NCBI GenBank assembly: GCA_013002025.1
Contig: JABDKW010000006.1
Span: forward strand, 1-34,212
Length of the DNA stretch: 34,212 nt
DNA from: Gammaproteobacteria bacterium
Lineage (GTDB): Bacteria > Pseudomonadota > Gammaproteobacteria > Arenicellales > Arenicellaceae
Reading direction: 5' to 3'
Shown here: positions 27,819-34,212 of the stretch, piece by piece
Layout: every line of letters begins with the position of its first letter
Numbering within the stretch: the stretch's first letter is position 1
Notes under the pieces: generated by a model
Seen by the model: the letters and a program-made list of their open reading frames with translations, nothing else
The model's database searches: none
What the model was told of the DNA's origin: nothing
Position numbers and translations under genes: made by a program

Positions 27819-29582
27819 ATGAATATAATCGGCATTAACGCTTTTCACGGCGATTCGGCCGCTTGCCTCGTGACAGATGGCCGACTGGTCAGCGCGGCTG
27901 AAGAAGAGCGGTTTAGGCGGGTAAAACATTGGGCCGGATTTCCAAGTAAAGCCATTGAATTTTGCCTGCAGGATAATGGCATGGTATTGCAGGATATTGA
28001 CCTTATCGCCATTAATTCGGACCCCGGCGCGGCGCGCTGGCAGAAAATTTGCTTGGTGCTATCGGGCAAGGTTAGTGGGGCCCTGATAAGGGAGAAGCTC
28101 CGCACCCGCAAAAAGCGGAGTGGGGTTGCTGCGCAGTTAGCAGCGGCATTTTCGGAACAGGAATTCCGCGGTAAAGTTGAGCATGTTGAACACCATCTAG
28201 CCCACCTTGCATCGGCCTACACTGTTTCGCCATATGCAGATGCCAGTGTTATTTCGGTGGATGGTTTTGGTGATTTTGCCAGCGCTGCCTGGGGTTTCGG
28301 TTCTGATCGAAATATTCAAATCGAAGAGCGGGTTTATTTCCCGCATTCTTTAGGAATATTTTATCAGGCAATGACTCAGGCGCTCGGCTTCCCGCATTAT
28401 GGAGACGAGTATAAGGTCATGGGTTTGGCACCCTATGGAGAACCTAAATACCGCGATTTAATGGATCAGATATTGAGCGTGACAGAAACTGGCCAAATTC
28501 GGTTGAACCTTGATTATTTCACTCATCACAAGACACCAATTGGTTATCAGTGGGACGATGATGCGCCACAAGTGAGCGCACTTTTCAGTCAAGAGCTGCC
28601 CGAGTTGATCGGAACTGTCCGAGACCCGGGCGGACCACTCGAGCAGCATCATTATGATCTGGCACGATCAATCCAGGATGCCTACGAGCGGGCGTTCATG
28701 CAAATGCTAAACCTTTTGCACACGAATCATTCAGTAGACAATCTTGCCATCGCCGGTGGCTGTGGTATGAACTCGGTGGCAAACGGCAAGATACACTTAT
28801 GTACGCCCTACAATAATATTTATGTGCAATCGGCGGCTGGGGATGCCGGTGGCGCCATTGGAGCTGCAGTGGTTGCAGCGCAGCGTCATGATGATTGGAG
28901 TCCGAATTTTGTTATGCAACATGCCTATTGGGGTGCTGAGTTTTCCGATGAAAGTATTGAGCAGACACTAAGCGCGGCTGTTGAGTTAGTTAATCAGGCC
29001 AACTGCCATGTAGAGAGCAGCCTGCCCATGCAAACCATATTTGAGCGGGTCAGCGACAGCCTGATTGAGGGGAAGGTGGTGGGCTGGTTTCAGGGTGCAA
29101 TGGAGTGGGGCCCCAGAGCACTCGGTAACCGCTCGATATTAGGGGACCCACGACGCACAGACATGAAAGATATTCTTAACCTGAAAATTAAACGTCGTGA
29201 GTCTTTCCGGCCGTTTGCGCCGAGCGTGCTGCGCGAGCATGTTGCTGAATGGTTTGAGTCAGATGCCGATGTGCCATTTATGATGAAGGTGTTTCAAATT
29301 CAGGAACACAAACGTGGCCAGATTCCAGCTGTGACGCATATCGATGGCTCTGGGCGGCTGCAAACCGTAACGCGCGATCACAACCCGCATTACTATGATC
29401 TGATCCACACGTTTTATCGCAAGACCGGCGTACCCATGCTGTTAAACACTTCTTTCAATGAAAATGAGCCAGTGGTTTGTCAGCCTCAGGAAGCGCTGGA
29501 TTGTTTCTTGCGCACCGATATGGACGTGTTGGTGATGGGGTCACATATGGTGAGTCGCACCGGGAATGCCGAGTCGTCATGA
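27819..29582 (+). CDS. Carbamoyltransferase (NodU/CmcH family)
   Basis: This cytoplasmic enzyme of 587 residues transfers a carbamoyl group from carbamoyl phosphate, via carbamoyl-AMP, to a hydroxyl on a sugar or similar acceptor. The N-terminal ASKHA-type half begins with IIGINAFHGDSAACLV and AAEEERFRRVKHW, contains HHLAHLASAY (metal-binding His residues), and VDGFGDFASAA. The C-terminal half has GGCGMNSVANGKI, then QGAMEWGPRALGNRSILGDPR and FRPFAPSVL, all strong family signatures. Length is normal. In this locus it would most likely carbamoylate a sugar of the repeat unit. It begins 7 bp after the membrane protein and overlaps the next start by 4 bp (ATGA). Confidence 0.93.
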   Translation: MNIIGINAFHGDSAACLVTDGRLVSAAEEERFRRVKHWAGFPSKAIEFCLQDNGMVLQDIDLIAINSDPGAARWQKICLVLSGKVSGALIREKLRTRKKRSGVAAQLAAAFSEQEFRGKVEHVEHHLAHLASAYTVSPYADASVISVDGFGDFASAAWGFGSDRNIQIEERVYFPHSLGIFYQAMTQALGFPHYGDEYKVMGLAPYGEPKYRDLMDQILSVTETGQIRLNLDYFTHHKTPIGYQWDDDAPQVSALFSQELPELIGTVRDPGGPLEQHHYDLARSIQDAYERAFMQMLNLLHTNHSVDNLAIAGGCGMNSVANGKIHLCTPYNNIYVQSAAGDAGGAIGAAVVAAQRHDDWSPNFVMQHAYWGAEFSDESIEQTLSAAVELVNQANCHVESSLPMQTIFERVSDSLIEGKVVGWFQGAMEWGPRALGNRSILGDPRRTDMKDILNLKIKRRESFRPFAPSVLREHVAEWFESDADVPFMMKVFQIQEHKRGQIPAVTHIDGSGRLQTVTRDHNPHYYDLIHTFYRKTGVPMLLNTSFNENEPVVCQPQEALDCFLRTDMDVLVMGSHMVSRTGNAESS

Positions 29583-30580
29583 CCTGGTTTAGCGCGTTGG
29601 CAGCGACGGCGTTACTCGGCTGGTGGTTGCAGCGATACGCGTCTGAGCTGGGTTTACTTGCTGAGCCGGGTGAGCATCGCAAACATGCGCAAGCCACTCC
29701 GCTTGTGGGTGGCCTCGCCATGATGGGAGGGTACTTAGTGGCCAGCGCGCTGTCATCGCAGCCCGCTGTGGTTCACCTTTTGCCTGCACTTCTGCTCTTG
29801 TGTGTGGTTGGTGTGATTGATGATCGCTACAACATTTCATCTACCATTCGATTTTTGTCGCAGGCACTGGCTGTGATCCTGATGATTTATTTTACCGGCA
29901 CACTGCTCACCTCTCTGGGATTAGTTTTCGGCGAATGGGGCGTTGAGTTGAGAGGCTACTCGATCCCGCTAACTGTGTTTGCTGCGATTGGAATTATCAA
30001 TGCCGTCAACATGTCAGACGGTATGGATGGGCTGGCCGGTAGCCTCGCCTTGATTGTGTTGTCGGCGATTTATTTTGCGGGCGGTCAGCAAACTGAACTC
30101 ATGGCGATAGTGGCAGCCTGTGTGGCGGGGTTTCTGATTTGGAACCTGCGTGTGTTTCGCTCGCAAGCAAGACTGTTTATGGGTGACTCCGGCAGCACAA
30201 TGCTGGGCTTGGTTCTGGCTTATCTATTGATCGAAATGACGCAGGGAAACAACGCACAGATTCCGGCTGTAACGGCTTTATGGTTTATTCTGTTGCCGCT
30301 TTTTGATGCGGTGGGTGTATTAATGATCCGGCCTTTGCGTGGGCGGTCGCCATTCCGGGCAGATCGCAGCCATTATCATCACTACCTGCAAAATTTGGGG
30401 CTGAGTTCCAATCAGTCGCTGTTAATTATTGTTCTGCTGCAATCCATTATAAGTGTGAACGCGCTGATCGCTCTAAAGGTGGGGATTGCTGAGCCGATCC
30501 AATTGGCGATTTTTCTAGGATTGTTTGCGGTTTATCTGTTGTTCCTGTGGAGGCAAACTGGCCGCTTGGGTGAGGGTTAG
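29579..30580 (+). CDS. WecA/MraY-type undecaprenyl-phosphate sugar-1-phosphate transferase
   Basis: This membrane enzyme (333 residues, about 10-11 segments) starts lipid-linked oligosaccharide synthesis by moving a HexNAc-1-phosphate to undecaprenyl phosphate. Key residues are visible: the Asp pair 81-82 in IDDRYNI, Asn141-x2-Asn144 with DGMDGLAG (147-154), MGDSGS, and the cytoplasmic His motif SHYHHYL. These fit the WecA branch rather than peptidoglycan MraY. I use ATG 29579, which overlaps the carbamoyltransferase stop (ATGA), and reject the in-frame extension back to 29477 because it is inside that gene. A 109-bp gap follows before the ABC transporter. Confidence 0.92.
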   Translation: MTWFSALAATALLGWWLQRYASELGLLAEPGEHRKHAQATPLVGGLAMMGGYLVASALSSQPAVVHLLPALLLLCVVGVIDDRYNISSTIRFLSQALAVILMIYFTGTLLTSLGLVFGEWGVELRGYSIPLTVFAAIGIINAVNMSDGMDGLAGSLALIVLSAIYFAGGQQTELMAIVAACVAGFLIWNLRVFRSQARLFMGDSGSTMLGLVLAYLLIEMTQGNNAQIPAVTALWFILLPLFDAVGVLMIRPLRGRSPFRADRSHYHHYLQNLGLSSNQSLLIIVLLQSIISVNALIALKVGIAEPIQLAIFLGLFAVYLLFLWRQTGRLGEG

Positions 30581-30689
30581 GAAGAGGTTATGGTCTGGTG
30601 CTGGTTACTTCAAGTACAATGCGCCAGGCAAACGATAATCCATCGGTGGCGACAACACACTGTGAAATCTACCAGCTCTAAAATTAACC

Positions 30690-31520
30690 ATGACTGAGAA
30701 TACGCGCATAACTACAGTGATTGATGCTGATGTCAATCGGCCCATGGCTAGCCTGGCGGAACTGCGGCTGTATAGAGAGTTGGTGTGGGTGATGGTGCAA
30801 CGAGACATCAAGGTGCGTTATAAGCAAACTGTATTGGGTTTGGCCTGGGCAATTATTCAGCCAGTTACCATGATGTTGATTTTCACGGTCATTTTTAGTC
30901 GCCTGGCCGGTATACCTTCAGACGGTTTCCCCTATCCGTTGTTTGTGTTTTCCGGCATGTTGGCCTGGAATTTTTTCTCCTCGTCGGTGAGCACGGCGGG
31001 TGTTTCGCTGGTGGGCTCAAGCAACCTCGTCAGCAAGGTATATTTCCCGCGCATTATCGTTCCGCTTTCGTCGATCGGAGTGGGTCTGATTGATTTTCTG
31101 GTGGGAACATTGGTATTGCTGGTAATGTTCGTGCTGTACGCTCAGTCTCTTAGCTTAAATCTCATACTCCTGCCCTTTTTCATGGCCGGGCTGGCTTTAG
31201 TCTCGATCGGAATGGGCAGCTGGCTGGCTGCAGTGACGGTGACGTACCGAGACTTTCGCTACGTTATTCCCTACATGCTGCAGATATGGATGTACTTAAC
31301 TCCGGTGATTTACCCGGTTAGTTTTGTGCCCGAAAATTGGCGCTGGTTACTGTATCTAAACCCGATGTTTGCCTGGATAAACGGTATTCGTGCCTGTTTT
31401 CTCGGGCAGGAATTTGATGTGACCGGAATCATCGTTTCGCTAATTATGTCGTTATTAATTTTTGTGTGCGGCATGCTGTATTTTAACAAGGCGCAGCGAC
31501 GCTTCGCGGATATTATATGA
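30690..31520 (+). CDS. ABC-2-type polysaccharide export permease (Wzm/TagG-like)
   Basis: This inner-membrane half-transporter of 276 residues has about six membrane segments. The N-terminal amphipathic region contains the strong family signature MVQRDIKVRYKQTVLG followed by AWAIIQP, and the remaining core LVSKVYFPRIIVPLSS is equally typical. It should form a dimeric channel with the ATPase encoded next, exporting a lipid-linked glycan across the inner membrane. The ATG at 30690 gives a normal length. The stop overlaps the ATPase start by 4 bp (ATGA), indicating coupled synthesis of the two subunits. Confidence 0.94.
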   Translation: MTENTRITTVIDADVNRPMASLAELRLYRELVWVMVQRDIKVRYKQTVLGLAWAIIQPVTMMLIFTVIFSRLAGIPSDGFPYPLFVFSGMLAWNFFSSSVSTAGVSLVGSSNLVSKVYFPRIIVPLSSIGVGLIDFLVGTLVLLVMFVLYAQSLSLNLILLPFFMAGLALVSIGMGSWLAAVTVTYRDFRYVIPYMLQIWMYLTPVIYPVSFVPENWRWLLYLNPMFAWINGIRACFLGQEFDVTGIIVSLIMSLLIFVCGMLYFNKAQRRFADII

Positions 31521-32755
31521 AACCCGCGGTCATCGTGAATGGGCTGTCTAAGCAATATTTGCTGGGCAGTGAAATCATCGCCGGCCAAAATTTTCGCGAG
31601 ATGCTGGCAGGCATGTTGAGTGCGCCGTTCAGAAAATTCAAACGATTACGGGGCAAGGATGAAACGCAAGAAGCATTCTGGGCTGTACAGGACATAAATC
31701 TCGAGATACAGCCTGGCGAGGTAGTTGGAATCATTGGCCGCAATGGTGCGGGCAAAAGCACGCTGTTTAAATTGTTGAGCAGGATTACCACCCCAACCAA
31801 GGGTTCAATCACTTACCGCGGGCGGATGGCCAGTTTGTTGGAAGTTGGCACTGGCTTTCATCCTGAATTAACTGGCCGCGAAAATATATATCTGAACGGC
31901 GCCATCATGGGTCTTAGCCGGCGCGAAATCACTGCGAGACTGCAGGCGATCGTCGCGTTTGCTGAGATCGACCAATTTCTTGATACGCCGGTAAAGCGCT
32001 ATTCCAGCGGCATGTATGTCAGGCTTGCATTTTCAGTTGCAGCGCATCTCGATGCCGATATTTTGCTGGTCGATGAAGTGCTTGCTGTGGGCGATTTCGC
32101 GTTTCAGCAAAAATGCCTTGGCAAGATGAAAGAAGTGGCCAGCGAAGGCCGGACGGTATTATTCATTAGTCACAATATGGCGGCGGTCTCCAGACTCTGC
32201 ACTCGCGGTATTTGGATTGATAAGGGAAGCATCCGTATGGATTCAGACATTCAGAGTGTGTTAAACCACTACGAGAGCGAATTTTTGGAAAATGATCTGG
32301 CAGATTACAGCGCGAGCGCAAGTGAAGGCGCGGTGCGGCTGCAATCCGTCTCGGTGCTGGATGCGAGTTCGGGCGAGGCCGGTTCGGTCCAAATTGGAAA
32401 CTCCTGCCGTGTGGTGGTGCGAGGCTCTGCCCGACAGCCGGTTAACAACATTAATCTGGCGTTGGGGCTTTACGATGAGCAGGGGCATCGTCTCTGTTTG
32501 CTTGATTCAGAACACAGCGGACATCATCTCGAATGCAGGGGAGGTGACTTTGAATACGTTTGTGAGCTCGACATGCTTAACCTGACTGCTGGTCGATATA
32601 AAATAAATATTGCCATCAAGGATGGCCGAGAATTGGTGCTCGCAGTTGAAAGAGTTACGGCTTTCTATGTCGTCGACCCACTAGCTGCGCCGCACCGCAT
32701 GAATGAATTTGGCCCGGTCTTGATTAACTATCGCTGGAGTGGTCCAAAGGCGTGA
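31517..32755 (+). CDS. ABC transporter ATPase with C-terminal Wzt-type carbohydrate-binding extension
   Basis: This is the ATPase partner of the upstream permease, 412 residues. The nucleotide-binding domain has Walker A GRNGAGKST (about 74-82), the signature YSSGMYVRLAFSVA (about 161-174), and Walker B ILLVDEVLAVGD (about 181-192). A further C-terminal domain (about residues 260-410), beta-rich and containing LALGLYDEQGHRLCLLDS and LTAGRYKINIAI, corresponds to the Wzt_C type. In E. coli O9a this recognises the terminal modification of the completed chain before export. The presence of this domain suggests the exported glycan carries a terminator or a specific non-reducing end. The GTG of the next gene overlaps its stop (GTGA). 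Confidence 0.93.
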   Translation: MKPAVIVNGLSKQYLLGSEIIAGQNFREMLAGMLSAPFRKFKRLRGKDETQEAFWAVQDINLEIQPGEVVGIIGRNGAGKSTLFKLLSRITTPTKGSITYRGRMASLLEVGTGFHPELTGRENIYLNGAIMGLSRREITARLQAIVAFAEIDQFLDTPVKRYSSGMYVRLAFSVAAHLDADILLVDEVLAVGDFAFQQKCLGKMKEVASEGRTVLFISHNMAAVSRLCTRGIWIDKGSIRMDSDIQSVLNHYESEFLENDLADYSASASEGAVRLQSVSVLDASSGEAGSVQIGNSCRVVVRGSARQPVNNINLALGLYDEQGHRLCLLDSEHSGHHLECRGGDFEYVCELDMLNLTAGRYKINIAIKDGRELVLAVERVTAFYVVDPLAAPHRMNEFGPVLINYRWSGPKA

Positions 32756-34029
32756 ATGAGGTTCAGGCAGATATGCTAGCTCCTAAGTCCATTGTTGTAA
32801 GCTGCGATAATTTTTGGATCGGGGGGCGCGAAACCTTTATTGAATCAAATGTTGGCTTGTTGCGTGCACACGGCGTTGAGCACGTTAGCCTCATGGCAAC
32901 ATCGATTGATAACCCGCGCGCTGCCGAGGTGTTTGATGAGTGTGTTGAAATTCCTCCTCAGATCATAGGGTCTCAGGCCGCGCTGGCATTGATGGACCAA
33001 TTGGTTGATCGATTTAAACCAGATTTTGTCTGGGCTCATCACTATGGGTTGCCGTTGTCGATGTTGTTAGCGAGCCGTCATGGCTTAAAAGTGCATGTCA
33101 CGATGCACGGGCCGCCCCTGTCGATGGGCCGCTATCAAGGCGCAGAAGCCATTGCCTTCGTAAAGCTGCTGTGCCGCGGCGGCAGTTTCAGTTGTGTCAG
33201 CGAAGAAATTGCTCAGCAAGTTTCCTCATTACCTGGTCAGCACCAACCCTTGGCGGTGATTCCGAATAGAGTGCCAATCCCCGTCAAGACTGAATTAAGT
33301 AAAATCTCTAAAGGGCCGATAAGGTTTCTGATGATGGCCAGGCAGAGCAAGCTTGACCACCTCAGGCAGAGCTTGCTATGTGTCGCTGCGTTCGCCAGAG
33401 CTGGTTGCAAGGTCGAAATGGAAATTGTAACTGGTGTTAATCTCGTGACCGCTGACGCATCGCGCAGTGCATCAGGCTGGCGACACTGTTTAAGATTGTT
33501 TGGTCGTAAATGGCTGGGTTTCCACCCGAGCGTATGGCGAGTTTTGTCCCGGGTGCGCATCCGTCCAATGTCACCCTCTGTTGCAAAGGCTCTCAAAGGC
33601 TGTGATGTGGTACTAGGTATGGGGCGCGTGGTGTTAGAAGGGTTGGCTCATAGCAAGCCAGCAATTTTGGTTGGTTACGACGCTATTATTGATCGGGTAA
33701 CACCGGAAAACTTCGCGGCACTTCAACAAACCAATTTTAGCGGCCGAGGCCAACGCCCAAACGCCATAAAAGACATTATTAGCTCGACCCTGGCTGAGTT
33801 GCGAAATGGCGAGGAGCAGCAGAAATTACAAGGCATGGTTGCATTGAACGCCTCTTGGCCAACTTTGCAGGGGTTAATAGCGGAGATAATGAATGCGGAG
33901 CCGCCAAAGCGGCTAAGCGATGAGGAACAGAAATCGTTAGTAGCGGCTTTATCTGAAACTGCTGATGAGGCCGTAATGAATGTGCTAAGCAAGGCTGAGA
34001 GTGAGTTATATATGGCGCTGACAAGGTAG
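32752..34029 (+). CDS. Divergent GT-B-type glycosyltransferase
   Basis: This protein of 425 residues resembles GT4-like glycosyltransferases in layout but lacks a full canonical signature. The N-terminal half has VSCDNFWIGGRETFIESNVGLL and FVWAHHYGLPLSML, like the acceptor domain loops, and VTMHGPPLSMGR. The C-terminal half has KALKGCDVVLGMGRVVLEGLAHSKPAILVGYD, similar to the donor-site Glu region but with EGLAHSKP instead of the usual EALACGxP. The last 60 residues are helical and acidic. It starts at GTG 32752, overlapping the ATPase stop. Donor and acceptor are unknown, and it may have a specialised role such as adding a terminal residue recognised by the Wzt-type ATPase. Confidence 0.72.
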   Translation: MNEVQADMLAPKSIVVSCDNFWIGGRETFIESNVGLLRAHGVEHVSLMATSIDNPRAAEVFDECVEIPPQIIGSQAALALMDQLVDRFKPDFVWAHHYGLPLSMLLASRHGLKVHVTMHGPPLSMGRYQGAEAIAFVKLLCRGGSFSCVSEEIAQQVSSLPGQHQPLAVIPNRVPIPVKTELSKISKGPIRFLMMARQSKLDHLRQSLLCVAAFARAGCKVEMEIVTGVNLVTADASRSASGWRHCLRLFGRKWLGFHPSVWRVLSRVRIRPMSPSVAKALKGCDVVLGMGRVVLEGLAHSKPAILVGYDAIIDRVTPENFAALQQTNFSGRGQRPNAIKDIISSTLAELRNGEEQQKLQGMVALNASWPTLQGLIAEIMNAEPPKRLSDEEQKSLVAALSETADEAVMNVLSKAESELYMALTR

Positions 34030-34064
34030 TGGTAGTTTTGATCTGTTCAGGGAGCATACCTGCG

Positions 34065-34085
34065 CCTCACCCTATTGTGGTGGGG
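34065..34085. repeat. Weak stem-loop after the last glycosyltransferase
   Basis: CCTCACC (34065-34071) pairs with GGTGGGG (34079-34085), using one T-G wobble, with a 7-base loop. There is no T-tract after it, so I do not call it an intrinsic terminator; it may simply slow transcription at the end of the operon. Confidence 0.3.
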
Positions 34086-34152
34086 GAGATTAAATTGGTT
34101 AAGGATGACCGGCTTTGGGGGGCTTTGCGAGCCTTTGCAAACACTCTACTGA

Positions 34153-34195
34153 GTTCAGCTCGAAACGAAGTTTCGATTCGCTAGATGAGTTGAAC
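34153..34195. repeat. Nested inverted repeat at the right edge
   Basis: GTTCAGCTC (34153-34161) pairs with GAGTTGAAC (34187-34195) with one G-T wobble. Inside it CGAAAC (34161-34166) pairs perfectly with GTTTCG (34170-34175) around a GAA loop. It lies 124 bp past the last glycosyltransferase stop. It could be a terminator-like or REP-type structure or part of a mobile element starting beyond the window; the sequence here does not decide. Confidence 0.55.
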
Positions 34196-34212
34196 TTTCC
34201 CTGTACAGCAGA

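Noticed and set aside
30615-30620. TACAAT as a -10 box for the ABC transporter genes
   Set aside because: No acceptable -35 hexamer lies 16-18 bp upstream, so an internal promoter is not supported by sequence alone.

Overview
The window looks like a chromosomal segment of a free-living, probably marine, gammaproteobacterium. The main support is the core block trxB <> ftsK-lolA-crcB-serS, which resembles the enterobacterial trxB/lrp-ftsK-lolA-rarA-serS neighbourhood but lacks lrp and rarA at these positions. Protein families and mid-range base composition agree with this. I cannot name a genus from sequence alone.

Region 1 (1-11040) is housekeeping. It holds the 3' end of a short-chain dehydrogenase, phosphoenolpyruvate carboxylase (ppc, minus strand), a Rieske-type oxygenase (plus), an Smr-domain protein and thioredoxin reductase (both minus, probably one transcript), then a plus-strand run of ftsK, lolA, crcB and serS. 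The trxB/ftsK divergent promoters appear to share their -35 region. serS has no visible Shine-Dalgarno sequence; three 14-bp tandem repeats sit directly against its start codon.

Region 2 (11041-11456) is a 416-bp non-coding stretch. It begins with a TATAAT box just after serS and ends with four almost perfect 20-bp tandem repeats directly before the exopolysaccharide genes.

Region 3 (11457-34029) is a long, single-strand, tightly packed surface-polysaccharide locus. It begins with an unknown secreted protein that has an internal duplication, then an outer-membrane beta-barrel and a hairpin terminator or attenuator. Next come a Wza-like export protein with N-terminal SH3-like domains, a Wzc-like tyrosine autokinase with a Tyr-rich tail, a small exported unknown protein, and an O-antigen ligase/polymerase-type membrane protein. 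The rest holds UDP-glucuronate decarboxylase, a CDP-paratose 2-epimerase-like enzyme, five glycosyltransferases (three GT4-like, two GT2), a second polymerase-like membrane protein, a NodU/CmcH-type carbamoyltransferase, a WecA/MraY-type lipid-carrier sugar-phosphate transferase, an ABC-2 permease and a Wzt-type ATPase with a C-terminal extension.

Read together, the WecA-like enzyme would load the first sugar-phosphate on undecaprenyl phosphate and the glycosyltransferases would extend it using UDP-xylose and a 2-epimerised sugar. The carbamoyltransferase would decorate it, and export would follow. The locus mixes hallmarks of Wzy-dependent export (Wza, Wzc, two polymerase-like proteins) with an ABC-dependent exporter, and no Wzx flippase is visible. 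It may encode two products, or continue beyond the right edge. The last 183 bases (34030-34212) hold no gene that I can support, only inverted repeats.
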